Notes: generated by a model from the letters alone, not told the origin. 64,000 bases of DNA from Asticcacaulis taihuensis (GCF_900100255.1 NZ_FMTS01000002.1:211400-275399); one strand, 5' to 3'. Counted from the first letter of the stretch, positions 25,362 to 34,035 are shown. A program made the numbers and translations.

Positions 25362-26087
25362 TTAGGCGGCCACCGACAGGCTGGAGGCCGAGGCCGAAGC
25401 CATTGATTGCAGGCTGCCCTGACTGTAGGATTCGATGGCGTTTTGCAGGTCTTTCAGCAGGCTGGCAAGATCCGTTGCGGTATCGCTGCTGCTGAAGGCG
25501 CTGGAGGCCGACGAAGTGGCGTCGCCGCCGCCCATACCGCCCATGCCACCGGGAGGTGGTCCCGATGGCGGACCGCCAGCCCCATGCGGACCATTCGCCT
25601 GCATCTGGTCGTCGAAAGCCGACTTTTCAGATGAGGTGACCGAACCATCGCCGTCCGTGTCCATCGATGCGAACATCTGGTCGGCCCGCGTCGTATCCGT
25701 GCTGCCGGATTTCGACGTGTCGAAGGCTTCCATTTCGGTCTTGCTGATCGCGCCATCGCCATCGCTGTCCATATCGGACAGGGAGGGCGGGCCATTTTCC
25801 CCGCCGTGGCCATGACCACCCTGATGGCCTTCAGCCCCCTGGCTTTGCAGCAGGGCGCCCATCAGTTGATCGGACATCTGGCTGAGGAAGTAGCTTAAAT
25901 CTTCGCTGACACTGGTGGTTGATGATGCAGAGGTTGTCGAACTGGTCGAGGACGACGCCGCGCTGCTGCCCGAAGCACTGGAGGTGCTTGAGGTCGTAGA
26001 CGCGGAGGACGTTTGGGACGCCAGTTTGGCCTGCATCTGGGACAATAGCTGGCTGAGGGATGGCCCCGCCGTGCTGCCTATCTGCAT
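25362..26087 (-). CDS. EF-hand protein with Ser/Thr-rich low-complexity region
   Basis: A 241-aa protein from ATG 26087, with AGGAG eight bases upstream. No classical signal peptide. Residues about 20-60 are a Ser/Thr/Ala low-complexity tract. Two canonical EF-hand loops follow: DMDSDGDGAISKTE and SMDTDGDGSVTSSE, so calcium binding is likely. A His/Gly-rich patch (GHQGGHGHGGE) and a Gly/Pro/Met-rich patch ([15 protein letters not shown]) flank them. It resembles the XopAW-like EF-hand proteins of Proteobacteria. Cell location uncertain. Confidence 0.8.
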   Translation of the reverse strand: MQIGSTAGPSLSQLLSQMQAKLASQTSSASTTSSTSSASGSSAASSSTSSTTSASSTTSVSEDLSYFLSQMSDQLMGALLQSQGAEGHQGGHGHGGENGPPSLSDMDSDGDGAISKTEMEAFDTSKSGSTDTTRADQMFASMDTDGDGSVTSSEKSAFDDQMQANGPHGAGGPPSGPPPGGMGGMGGGDATSSASSAFSSSDTATDLASLLKDLQNAIESYSQGSLQSMASASASSLSVAA

Positions 26088-26426
26088 GTTAATCTCCTGA
26101 AAATACCGGAGAAAGAAATCCGGCAAGATAACAAGAGAAAATATTCAAGTTAACAGGATATTATTTTAATCTATATTTCAATATGGTAACAAAAATACCA
26201 AATTTATGACTTAAAATATACAGCAATTCATTCTGAATATATCACAGTAAACATACATACAAGCAAAATTTACTGTAGGAAAAAACGCATAGGCAAGCTT
26301 TTCCCTGTTACAAAGCCCACTTGCCTATTCAACTCATGGCGGCTAATCTGAAAAGCGGCCTAAAATTGACCACAAAAAGCCCCTAACCGATCGTTCAGCC
26401 CTCCATTCCTTGACAGTGACATCGCC
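26088..26426. promoter_or_regulatory. AT-rich divergent promoter region between two EF-hand genes
   Basis: About 340 bp without a gene. From roughly 26100 to 26300 it is strongly AT-rich, unlike the rest of the window. It contains an inverted repeat ACAGTAAA (26244-26251) / TTTACTGT (26269-26276) and several short A/T tracts. It must hold the promoters of both divergent EF-hand genes and is a natural target for AT-binding nucleoid proteins. Confidence 0.6.
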
Positions 26427-27116
26427 ATGCGCCCTTACCGCTTCCTTTTTACGCTTCTCATCGCTGGCGCGGGCCTTGGCACCGCAGCGAACGCGCAGGA
26501 CTATGTCGGCGCAGGGATGAGCCTGAACGTCTTCTTCTCGCCCTCGGGCCAGCCCTTCCGCGCCGCACCCGGCCAGCCCTACCCGGTGATGGCATGGTTC
26601 GCGCAGGCCGATACGGACAAGGACGGCAAGATCAGCCATGACGAGTTCGTCAACGACGCTACCACCTTCTTCAACAAGCTCGACACCAATCACGACGGCT
26701 ATATCAACAGCCCGGAAAACAGCGCCTACGAAAATGATGTGGCCCCGGAGATCACGCGCATCGATCCGCGCATCAAACAGCCCAAAAACTATGTTGCCCA
26801 GGCGGATGACTCCGGCGAGAACAGCGATCCGACCGCCGGGCGTTATCAGAAGCAGATCGTGGGCGCTTCCCAATATGGCATGATCGATGAGCCGCAGCCG
26901 ATCCGCGCCGCCGACAGCAATCTCGATTTCCGCGTCAGGACCGACGAATGGCTCAATGCGACGAACCAGCGCTTTTCCATCCTGGACAGCAACCAGGACG
27001 GCTTTATCACCCCGGAAGAACTGCTGAAAACGCCGGCCCAGTTCGCCAGCGAAGCGCCGGCGCCGGGTGGTAAGAAGGGCAAGGGCGACAAGAAAAAACG
27101 TTTCATGGGAAACTGA
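26427..27116 (+). CDS. exported EF-hand protein with four calcium loops
   Basis: A 229-aa protein with signal peptide (MRPYRFLFTLLIAGAGLGTA, cleaved near NAQ). EF-hand loops: DTDKDGKISHDE (about residue 63), DTNHDGYINSPE (about 84), a weaker DSNLDFRVRTDE (about 165) and DSNQDGFITPEE (about 190). The C-terminus is Lys/Gly-rich (GGKKGKGDKKKRF). It is a periplasmic or surface calcium-binding protein; its role may be calcium buffering or signalling. Divergent from the other EF-hand gene. Confidence 0.85.
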   Translation: MRPYRFLFTLLIAGAGLGTAANAQDYVGAGMSLNVFFSPSGQPFRAAPGQPYPVMAWFAQADTDKDGKISHDEFVNDATTFFNKLDTNHDGYINSPENSAYENDVAPEITRIDPRIKQPKNYVAQADDSGENSDPTAGRYQKQIVGASQYGMIDEPQPIRAADSNLDFRVRTDEWLNATNQRFSILDSNQDGFITPEELLKTPAQFASEAPAPGGKKGKGDKKKRFMGN

Positions 27117-27259
27117 ATTTCCGGCAAATCCGTCCGCATAACGGCGGCGATGCAGTTAAATTCGCCCCTGAATATACACCAGTCAGGATATTTTATCTCG
27201 CCTTGCCTAAACTTTCGTGGTACGCCGCCCGCTTCATTTTTATCTGAGGCAGGGACAAA

Positions 27260-28018
27260 GTGTCCAAATCGGTTCGCAAATTGGGATTATTTGGTCTGGG
27301 GGCGTTCGGCCGCCTGATCGTCAAGCACCTCTCCCCCTATTTCGACATCTATGCCTGCGACCCCAGCCCGGAAGCCCGCGCCTTCGCCCGGCGCCATAAT
27401 GTCACCCTGGTGGACCTGCCGGTGGCCGCGGCCTGCGACATCGTGGTTCTGGCCACGCCGATCCGCACGCTGGAAGCTCTGGCGAAGGCCGTAGCGCCCT
27501 ATGTAAAGCCTTACGGGCTGGTGATCGATGTAGGTTCGGTCAAGATCAAGCCAGCCAAATGGCTGGTCGATGCTCTGCCCGCCACGGTTTCGATCCTGTG
27601 TACCCATCCGTTGTTCGGCCCGCAATCGGCGCGCAAGGGCATTCATGATCTGGAAATCGTCCTGTGCCCGGTGCGTGTGCGCCACATGGACACCCTGGTG
27701 CGCTTTTTCAGTCAGACGCTCGACCTGAAGGTCTCCGTCGCCACGCCCGAACAGCACGACAAGGCCCTGGCGGCCGTGCAGGGCCTGACCCACCTGATCG
27801 CCAAGGTGCTGAGCGGCCTGGAGCCCCTGCCGACCGTCCACACCACGCGCTCGTATGACCTGATGATGCAGGGCGTGGGCCTCGTTTCAGGCGATTCCGA
27901 CGAACTGTTCCTGTCGATCGAACGCGACAATCCGTTCGCCGCCGAAATCCGCAAGCGTTTCTTCAGCGAGATCGACGCCCTGCGCAACCGGCTGGAAGCG
28001 CACGACAGCGGCAAATAG
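27260..28018 (+). CDS. prephenate/arogenate dehydrogenase (TyrA-like)
   Basis: A 252-aa protein from GTG 27260 (AGGGA upstream). The N-terminal Rossmann fold has LGLFGLGAFGRLIVKHL with G-x-G-x-x-G for NAD(P), followed by DIVVLATPIRTLE and VIDVGSVKIKP. The catalytic region THPLFGPQSA contains the His and GPxxA expected in the TyrA family. The C-terminal helical domain (LTHLIAKVLSGLEPL) is shorter than in many enzymes and no ACT domain is present. It would make 4-hydroxyphenylpyruvate or tyrosine in aromatic amino-acid synthesis. Confidence 0.87.
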   Translation: MSKSVRKLGLFGLGAFGRLIVKHLSPYFDIYACDPSPEARAFARRHNVTLVDLPVAAACDIVVLATPIRTLEALAKAVAPYVKPYGLVIDVGSVKIKPAKWLVDALPATVSILCTHPLFGPQSARKGIHDLEIVLCPVRVRHMDTLVRFFSQTLDLKVSVATPEQHDKALAAVQGLTHLIAKVLSGLEPLPTVHTTRSYDLMMQGVGLVSGDSDELFLSIERDNPFAAEIRKRFFSEIDALRNRLEAHDSGK

Positions 28019-28036
28019 GCCATATTGGCAGAGCAA

Positions 28037-29911
28037 TCAGGTGCCGGCGGCTTTTTCAACCGCAGCCGCCGCCACCTCCTCCAGCGACCGCTTCGGTCTG
28101 ACCGGGGCTTCCGGCTTGCGGATGCCGAACATCTTGCGGAAGACATCGCGGCGTTCATGGACGCTGGCCAGGACCAGCCCCATAGGCACGCCCAGATCGA
28201 TCAGGGTATTTTCCGCCAGTTGCAGCGACGCCTCGATGGTTTCCGGAACGGCATCGGTGGCCCCCATCTGATAGAGACGCTGGGCATGGGCGGCATCACG
28301 CGCGCGCGCAATGATATGGACATCGGCGCGCATGGCCCGCACCGCCTTGACCACCTCATCGGTAAAGGCCGGATTGGAGGCCGTGACCACCACGGCGCGG
28401 GCGCGCTCAATGCCCAGACTATGCAGGAATTCCGCCGCTGAGGCATCGCCGTACCAGGCTTCGATATGCTGCGCGCGGGCGCGCTGGGTAACCTGCGGAT
28501 TGATATCGACCACCATGTAGTCGATATTGTGCAGTTTCAGCATGTCGGTGACCAGCTCGCCGACGCGGCCGAAACCCACAACAATGACCTTGGCCGCTTC
28601 GCTGACGACGTCCGGCGCCACGCTTGTGGGCGCTTCGCCGTTTTTCGCCAGAGCTTTCGACAGGCGCCCGGCGCCGGCGGCGAGGAAGGGAATGCAGAAC
28701 AGCGAGATGATCGAGGCCAGGATGACCGTCTGGCCAAATTCGGCATTCAGCACCTTGTGGCCGATCGCCTGGTCGATGATGACAAAGGCGAACTCACCCG
28801 CCGGCCCCAGCACCGCCGCCGTCTCGATGGCGCTGCGGTTAATGAGACCGAACAGGCGCGCCACCGGATAGATGACCGCCATCTTGATAGCTATCAGTAC
28901 CGCCGCCAGACCGAAGACGAGCATTGGCTGGCTGATGACGGCAGCGACTTCGAGCCGCGCGCCGACGGTCACGAAGAACAGGCCGAGCAGCAGCCCCTTG
29001 AAGGGCTCGACCATATTTTCGATCTCGCGCCGGTATTCGGTTTCGGCCAGCAGCACGCCGGCGACGAAGGCGCCCAGCCCCATGCTGAGGCCGGCCATGA
29101 CCGATATCTGTCCCGCCACCAGCACGCACAGCAGACAGGCGGCCATGAACAGTTCGCGTGACCGCGAGAAGGCGACGGTATTGAACAACGGACGCAGCAG
29201 CCAGCGACCGCCTATGACCAGTATGCCGATGCCGATCAGGGCAGGAATCAGGGCCAGCAGGCCGGAAAGGCTGCGGCCATCTCCCGCCGCGCCGCCGGCC
29301 AGCATGACCACGGTGATCAGGATTGGGGCGACGGCGATATCCTGGGCCAGCAGGACCGCGAAAACGCTGCGGCCGGAGGCGGTCTTGAGCGCCTTGCGGT
29401 CGGCCAGGACGGGAATGACGACGGCGGTGGAGGACAGGGCCAGCGCCATGCCGAGTGCCACCGACGAAATGAAGCTGCGCCCGATCAGCAGAAACAGGCC
29501 GGTCAGGGCCAGGGCGCATAGCACAACCTGTAGCGCGCCAAGGCCGAAGACCAGGCGTCGCATCGATTTCAGACGCTCGAAGGTCAGTTCCAGCCCGATG
29601 GTGAACAACAGGAAGACAACCCCCAGCTCGGCGAGCTGGTGGACGGTATGGGAGCGCATGACGCTGAAGGCATCGAGCACCGGCCAGGCAGTGGCCAGAC
29701 GCCCCATGACATCCGGCCCCAAAAGGACGCCGATCAGCAGGAAGCCCAGGACGCTGGAGACCTTGTAGCGCTGAAAGATGGGCACGACGACCGCGGAAGC
29801 CAGAAGAAAGACGATGATGAAGATGTAATAGCCCTGCGCCTCGGCATTCAGCACCGGGGCCAGGGTTTCTTTCGCAATCGCGGACATGTGGCTCGCGGCG
29901 GATGCGTTCAT
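28037..29911 (-). CDS. Kef-type monovalent cation:proton antiporter (CPA2) with TrkA-N domain
   Basis: A 624-aa protein. Residues about 25-415 hold 12-13 membrane helices of the CPA2 family (VLGFLLIGVLLGPDVMGRLA, LAELGVVFLLFTIGLELTFE). A cytoplasmic Rossmann RCK/TrkA-N domain starts near 440 (KVIVVGFGRVGELVTDML, DYMVVDINPQVTQRA) and ends in a charged tail. Proteins of this design export potassium or sodium against protons, gated by nucleotide or glutathione adducts. No KefF/KefG subunit gene lies next to it. It is convergent with the TyrA gene (18-bp gap). Confidence 0.9.
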   Translation of the reverse strand: MNASAASHMSAIAKETLAPVLNAEAQGYYIFIIVFLLASAVVVPIFQRYKVSSVLGFLLIGVLLGPDVMGRLATAWPVLDAFSVMRSHTVHQLAELGVVFLLFTIGLELTFERLKSMRRLVFGLGALQVVLCALALTGLFLLIGRSFISSVALGMALALSSTAVVIPVLADRKALKTASGRSVFAVLLAQDIAVAPILITVVMLAGGAAGDGRSLSGLLALIPALIGIGILVIGGRWLLRPLFNTVAFSRSRELFMAACLLCVLVAGQISVMAGLSMGLGAFVAGVLLAETEYRREIENMVEPFKGLLLGLFFVTVGARLEVAAVISQPMLVFGLAAVLIAIKMAVIYPVARLFGLINRSAIETAAVLGPAGEFAFVIIDQAIGHKVLNAEFGQTVILASIISLFCIPFLAAGAGRLSKALAKNGEAPTSVAPDVVSEAAKVIVVGFGRVGELVTDMLKLHNIDYMVVDINPQVTQRARAQHIEAWYGDASAAEFLHSLGIERARAVVVTASNPAFTDEVVKAVRAMRADVHIIARARDAAHAQRLYQMGATDAVPETIEASLQLAENTLIDLGVPMGLVLASVHERRDVFRKMFGIRKPEAPVRPKRSLEEVAAAAVEKAAGT

Positions 29912-30108
29912 CTTCGGGTACTTATCCTCTTTAGGGGTGTGCCTTAACTATAAGGGGAGCCCGGCGCGAATTGTAACCCCCGCTGCGCACGTTTTCGTGA
30001 AACATGACGGAAAATTCATGTTGGCTGCGTTCATAAAAGCGTTAAGGTCAAAACAAGTATCTTTTTCAATCAATCGGACCCGGTGCGTAAAACCGGTTCA
30101 TTTTAGTC

Positions 30109-30152
30109 GCGCAATTTATCCGAAAAGTGGTGTCCACTTTATCGGATTGCGC
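30109..30152. repeat. imperfect inverted repeat in the leader of the first M13 gene
   Basis: GCGCAAT…CCGAAAAGTGG (left) against CCACTTTATCGG-ATTGCGC (right) around a TGT centre. The core CGAAAAGTGG/CCACTTT resembles a palindrome I know from many alphaproteobacterial intergenic regions. The rest of the 258-bp gap 29912-30169 holds no gene and must carry the promoters of the two divergent genes. Confidence 0.55.
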
Positions 30153-30169
30153 TTTAGGGGTGCCTCCAT

Positions 30170-32305
30170 ATGAAATTGCTGAAAATCCTTGCCTGCTCGA
30201 CGGCCCTCAGCGGCCTTGCGCTTTCCGTCGTACCGGCCCATGCCGCTGAGTGTTTCGACGCCTACTGCCACATGCAGAGCCTGGAAAGCGTCGACGCCCT
30301 GCTGGCCGCCGACACCTCTTCCGGCAGCGACGACGCCGCCCCCAATACGGTGGCGAAAAAATACGGCACCTGGGGGATCGATATTTCGGGCATGGATACC
30401 TCGGTCAAGCCGGGCGACAGCTTCTTTGATTACGTCAACGGCACGGCGGTGAAGGAAATGGTCATCCCGGCCGACCGCACCTCCTACGGCAGCTTCCTAG
30501 CCCTGCGCGAACTCTCCGAAAACCGCATGAAGGTGCTGGTGACGGGCCTCGCCTCGCAAACCGGCCTGACCGGCGACGACGCCAAGATCGCCAATCTCTA
30601 TAACGCCATGATGGATGAGGCGACGATCCAGAAGCTGGATGTCGCGCCCCTGGCCCCGGCGCTTACCGCCATCCGCAACATCAAGACCAAGCCGCAGATG
30701 GCCCGTTACATGGGCAAGACCAGCGCAGAGTTCGGCTCCAGCTTCTTCGGCGCCTATATCGATGGCGACGCCAAGAACCCGCAGATCAACGTGCTCTATC
30801 TCGGCCAGTCGGGCCTGGGCCTGCCGGACCGCGACTACTATCTCAAGGACACCTACGCCGACAAGAAGACCAAGTACGAAGCCTATGTGGCCAAGATGCT
30901 GACCATGGTCGGCTACCCCAATGCCGCCCAGGCGGCGAAGGATATCGTGGCGATGGAGACGAAGATCGCCGAGGTGAGCTGGACCCGTATCGACCGCCGC
31001 GACGACACCAAGACCTATAACCCGATGTCGCCGGCCAAACTGGCGAAATACGCCCCGGCCTTTGAATGGAAGGCTTATTTCGAGGGCGCCGACCTGACGC
31101 AGGCGAAGAAGATCATCATCAGCGAAAATACCGCCTTCCCGAAGATCGCCCAAATCTACGCCGATACCCCGCTGGAGACCCTGAAAGCCTGGCAGACCTT
31201 CCGCACGGTCGATCAGGCTGCCCCCTATCTTTCCGAACGCTTTGCCACCGCCCAGTGGGAATTCCGCTCGCGTGACCTTTCCGGCGCCCAGGCCCAGCGC
31301 GAACGCTGGAAGCGCGCCATCAGCGTTACCGACGGCGCGCTCGGTGAAGCCATCGGCCGCGCCTATGTGGCGCAGTATTTCCCCGCCGACTCCAAGACCA
31401 AAATGGAAGGGCTCGTGGCCGACCTGCGCGCCGCCCTCAAGATCCGTATCGAGAACCTGACCTGGATGAGCGCCCCCACCAAGGAAAAGGCGCTGGAAAA
31501 GCTCTCCAAGTTCGGCGTCAAGATCGCCTATCCGGATAAGTGGCGTGACTATTCCGCCCTCGATATCAAGCCGGGCGATCTCTATGGCAATGTCGAGCGC
31601 TCTTCGGCCTTTGAATGGGCCTGGAATGTCGCCAAGATAGACAAGCCGGTCGATCCGCTCGAATGGGGCATGACGCCGCAAACGGTCAACGCCTACTATT
31701 CGCCGACGCGCAACGAGATCGTCTTCCCCGCCGCCATCCTGCAACCGCCCTTCTTTGATCCGAGCGCCGATATGGCCGTCAATTACGGCGGCATCGGCGG
31801 CGTCATCGGCCACGAAATCACCCACGGTTTCGACGACCAGGGCCGCAACTATGACGGCAACGGTTTCCTCAAGAGTTGGTGGACCGACGAGGACTCGGCC
31901 AAGTTCAATGCCCAGGCCAAAAAGTACGGCGAACAATACGATGCCTTCGAGCCCCTGCCCGGCGTCCACGTTCAGGGCGGCCTGACCATGGGCGAAAACA
32001 TCGCCGATCTCGGCGGCAACCTGCTCGGCCTCGACGCCTACCGCATTTCGCTGCATGGCGCCGAAGCGCCGGTGCTCGATGGCTTCACCGGTGATCAGCG
32101 CGTCTTCATGGGCTTCGCCCAGGTGTGGCGCTCGAAATATCGTGACGACGCCGTCAAGCAGCAGGTCGCCACCGACCCGCACTCACCGGCCGTCTTCCGC
32201 GTCATCGGCCCGGTGCGCAATATCGACGACTGGTACAAGGCCTTCAATGTCCAGCCAGGTGAGAAATATTACCTGGCGCCGGAAGACCGCGTCCGCATCT
32301 GGTGA
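30170..32305 (+). CDS. exported M13 (neprilysin-type) zinc metallopeptidase
   Basis: A 711-aa protein with signal peptide (MKLLKILACSTALSGLALSV…AHA). The N-terminal M13 domain starts at GIDISGMDTSVKPGDSFFDY. The zinc site is complete: HEITH (about 549-553) in VIGHEITHGFDDQG and the third ligand in GENIADLGG; NAYYSPTRNEIVFPAAIL is the substrate-strand NAYY motif. The C-terminus ends near the conserved RVRIW. It degrades peptides up to about 40 residues in the periplasm. An extra Cys-bearing segment (ECFDAYCHMQS) follows the signal peptide and is absent from its paralogue at 34100-36187. Confidence 0.95.
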   Translation: MKLLKILACSTALSGLALSVVPAHAAECFDAYCHMQSLESVDALLAADTSSGSDDAAPNTVAKKYGTWGIDISGMDTSVKPGDSFFDYVNGTAVKEMVIPADRTSYGSFLALRELSENRMKVLVTGLASQTGLTGDDAKIANLYNAMMDEATIQKLDVAPLAPALTAIRNIKTKPQMARYMGKTSAEFGSSFFGAYIDGDAKNPQINVLYLGQSGLGLPDRDYYLKDTYADKKTKYEAYVAKMLTMVGYPNAAQAAKDIVAMETKIAEVSWTRIDRRDDTKTYNPMSPAKLAKYAPAFEWKAYFEGADLTQAKKIIISENTAFPKIAQIYADTPLETLKAWQTFRTVDQAAPYLSERFATAQWEFRSRDLSGAQAQRERWKRAISVTDGALGEAIGRAYVAQYFPADSKTKMEGLVADLRAALKIRIENLTWMSAPTKEKALEKLSKFGVKIAYPDKWRDYSALDIKPGDLYGNVERSSAFEWAWNVAKIDKPVDPLEWGMTPQTVNAYYSPTRNEIVFPAAILQPPFFDPSADMAVNYGGIGGVIGHEITHGFDDQGRNYDGNGFLKSWWTDEDSAKFNAQAKKYGEQYDAFEPLPGVHVQGGLTMGENIADLGGNLLGLDAYRISLHGAEAPVLDGFTGDQRVFMGFAQVWRSKYRDDAVKQQVATDPHSPAVFRVIGPVRNIDDWYKAFNVQPGEKYYLAPEDRVRIW

Positions 32306-32366
32306 GGGCCACGAGCCCTCAACCCGGAATCGTGACGGTGGCGGTGGCGCCGCCGTCGCGGTTCTC
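32303..32366 (+). promoter_or_regulatory. structured 3' UTR of the M13 gene (copy 1)
   Basis: Hairpin 1 includes the stop codon: TGAGGGC (32303-32309) / GCCCTCA (32315-32321). Hairpin 2 is GACGGTGGCG (32334-32343), GTGG loop, CGCCGCCGTC (32348-32357). The segment 32321-32366 is nearly identical to the reverse complement of 34036-34082, downstream of the other M13 gene. Confidence 0.7.
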
Positions 32367-32407
32367 ATCGTCTTTCCAATACAGAGAATGATCGCAACGA
32401 TATACTG

Positions 32408-32437
32408 AAAGCTCGCCTCTCAGGAGACGGGCTTTTT
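32408..32437 (+). terminator. terminator of the first M13 gene
   Basis: AAAGCTCGCCTC / GAGACGGGCTTT with a TCAG loop, one mismatch, followed by T's. It resembles the hairpin at 34005-34034. Confidence 0.85.
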
Positions 32438-32500
32438 TATACCTCCCCAGTTTACTGGGGAGGGGGACCACCCTTCGCTAAAGCTACGGGCGGCAAGCCG
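32438..32500 (+). repeat. interspersed two-hairpin repeat, copy d (divergent second half)
   Basis: TACCTCCCCAGT-TT-ACTGGGGAGG then GGGACCACCC. The first hairpin fits the family; the second half departs from copies a and h. Confidence 0.7.
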
Positions 32501-32581
32501 CATGTGAATGGCTTGTCCCGCGAAGCCTTGGCGAAGTGGGATGGTTCGGGCTTCTTACTTCAGATGGCATATCCGTTAAGG

Positions 32582-32653
32582 GAAGTAAGATACCCCACCA
32601 CCAACGCGCGAAGGGCGCGTCGGTCCCCCTCCCCACCGAAGGTGGGGAGGTAC
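32582..32653 (-). repeat. interspersed two-hairpin repeat, copy e
   Basis: GTAAGATACCCCACCACC, ACGCGC-GAAGG-GCGCGT hairpin, CGGTCCCC, then CCTCCCCACC-GAA-GGTGGGGAGG. It faces copy d in inverted orientation and ends 12 bp before the stop of the small membrane protein gene. Confidence 0.85.
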
Positions 32654-32664
32654 AGGTGGTCTGG

Positions 32665-32880
32665 CTATTTCTTCCGATTTGCGAAACGGACAACCGCCAC
32701 AACGATTCCAATAATCGTTAGAATACTGCCAATTCCAACTGATAGAGGCATGACCGTCATGCCGAACAATGCACCCGCGTTATCGCTTTCATATTCAAAA
32801 AAATACCACGTCAGCCATATGCTGCCTACAATCAGCAGCAAGCCGGTCACAACCAAACTGATCGGCAAAGCTATACGCAT
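32665..32880 (-). CDS. small two-helix membrane protein
   Basis: A 71-aa protein starting MRIALPISLVVTG at 32880. Two membrane helices: LPISLVVTGLLLIVGSIWLT and GMTVMPLSVGIGSILTIIGI, ending in NRKK. Its ATG shares a base with the stop of the TetR gene (TAATG), so it is translated with the regulator and is probably under the same operators. AT content is higher than in the neighbours. Function unknown. Confidence 0.65.
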   Translation of the reverse strand: MRIALPISLVVTGLLLIVGSIWLTWYFFEYESDNAGALFGMTVMPLSVGIGSILTIIGIVVAVVRFANRKK

Positions 32881-33497
32881 TATCGACACCCAGCCCGGAT
32901 CAACCATTCGATCTCATCCGCCAGTTTTTGTGGCGGTACGGCGATCAGGCGTTCTTCCAGGCCGATATAGACCACCCCATGCACAGCGGAAAACAAGGTG
33001 CGGGCACGGATGGTCAGGGCCTCCGGCGATGCTTCCGGCATAATCACCGACAGAGGCGCCCCGACATGGCGGAACAGCCCAAGCTGCGCCTCAACCGCCC
33101 ATTCCGGCAGCGGCGTAGTGATGCGCACCTCGAACATCATCCGCCACAGGGGCAGGTTTTCGCGGGCGAAGGTGAAATAGGCCAGCGCCACCGCCACCAG
33201 ACGATCCAGCGCCTGCGCGCGCGTCGTCATCGGCCGATGCGCGGTCTCACGCTCGAACAGGGCATCCAGCCGCCCTTGCGTGCGCACCGTGACGCGCAGC
33301 AGCAGGTCGTCCATGTCCTGCACGATATTATAGAGCCCGCCCAGGGCCACGCCAATATCCGCCGCCAGATCGCGCGCCTTCAGGGCATGGGAGCCTGTTT
33401 CGCAGATGCGTTTTTCCGCCGCCGTCAGCAGGGCTTCAAGCTGGGCCTGACGGCGATCGGCGGTCGCACTGGAAACGGCTTTGGCGGGCATGAGCAT
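32880..33497 (-). CDS. TetR/AcrR family regulator
   Basis: A 205-aa protein. The N-terminal HTH is clear (residues about 17-63: LEALLTAAEKRICETGSHAL, ARDLAADIGVALGGLYNIV, the GxLYNxV/F helix typical of TetR). The C-terminal ligand domain (about 85-205) includes RMMFEVRIT and ARTLFSAVHGVVYIGLEERL. Start is ATG 33497 or 33491. Three copies of TGAAC-N3-GTTCA lie just upstream, so autoregulation is likely. The inducer is unknown; the only co-transcribed gene is the small membrane protein. Confidence 0.9.
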   Translation of the reverse strand: MLMPAKAVSSATADRRQAQLEALLTAAEKRICETGSHALKARDLAADIGVALGGLYNIVQDMDDLLLRVTVRTQGRLDALFERETAHRPMTTRAQALDRLVAVALAYFTFARENLPLWRMMFEVRITTPLPEWAVEAQLGLFRHVGAPLSVIMPEASPEALTIRARTLFSAVHGVVYIGLEERLIAVPPQKLADEIEWLIRAGCR

Positions 33498-33514
33498 TCA
33501 ATCCGAAAATATTT

Positions 33515-33584
33515 TGAACAAAGTTCATCTTTATATTGAACAACGTTCAAGCTTGCGATACATAACAATTGTGAACGGCGTTCA
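33515..33584. promoter_or_regulatory. three TGAAC-N3-GTTCA operators
   Basis: TGAACAAAGTTCA (33515-33527), TGAACAACGTTCA (33537-33549) and TGAACGGCGTTCA (33572-33584). All share the same 5-bp arms and 3-bp spacer; centres are 22 and 35 bp apart. The site nearest the TetR start begins 18 bp upstream of its ATG. Likely TetR operators, possibly also controlling the plus-strand gene at 33764. Confidence 0.8.
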
Positions 33585-33682
33585 TATCATGGTTCGCCCC
33601 TGTGAGAAAGCGCTGTTTCACACCCTTGGGGGACCGGACGTTTTACCATCCGGAAATGAGGGGGGATTGCACAGTAGCGTAA

Positions 33683-33714
33683 CCGGGCGGCGGTGGGATA
33701 GCGCCGCCGCCCGG
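33683..33714 (+). other. strong hairpin in the leader of the 79-aa gene
   Basis: CCGGGCGGCGG (33683-33693) pairs perfectly with CCGCCGCCCGG (33704-33714) over a 10-base loop. No T tract follows. A second small hairpin (CCGGA/TCCGG, 33634-33653) precedes it. Leader structure or attenuator-like element between the TetR operators and 33764. Confidence 0.55.
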
Positions 33715-33763
33715 CCTGCTCCGCCGGTGGAGAGTCGCCGGCATCCATTCGAGGTTTCGAGAG

Positions 33764-34003
33764 ATGAAACGCCTGATCTTCGCCATTACCGCCGCTAGCC
33801 TGCTCACGCTTGCCCTGTGGATCGCCTTCCAGGCCGCCAGCCCGAATATGCGCGGTTTCGCCTATGCCGACCGTGACTGGAACCGCGACCTGGCTCTGGC
33901 GGGCAATGACCTGCCGGTGCTGCTGAAATATAATCCGACCGATGGCGCCAGCTATTCCGGCCAGGTGCGGACCTCGATGAAGCTGACCAGCGTGCAGCCG
34001 TAA
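33764..34003 (+). CDS. small exported protein, 79 aa
   Basis: ATG 33764 opens with a signal or anchor helix (MKRLIFAITAASLLTLALWI), then a short polar domain (MRGFAYADRDWNRDLALAGN, VLLKYNPTDGASYSGQVRTS). GAGAG upstream could serve as ribosome site. No family recognised. It ends just before a bidirectional terminator shared with the convergent M13 gene. Confidence 0.6.
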   Translation: MKRLIFAITAASLLTLALWIAFQAASPNMRGFAYADRDWNRDLALAGNDLPVLLKYNPTDGASYSGQVRTSMKLTSVQP

Positions 34004-34004
34004 G

Positions 34005-34034
34005 AAAAGCCCGCCTCCTGCGAGACGGGCTTTT
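34005..34034. terminator. bidirectional terminator
   Basis: AAAAGCCCGCCTC / GAGACGGGCTTTT-type stem with A's before and T's after, between the convergent 79-aa gene and second M13 gene. Similar in sequence to the terminator at 32408-32437. Confidence 0.85.
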
Positions 34035-34035
34035 G

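Noticed and set aside
30497-32182. 561-codon minus-strand frame opposite the first M13 gene
   Set aside because: Antisense shadow of a well-supported metallopeptidase gene.
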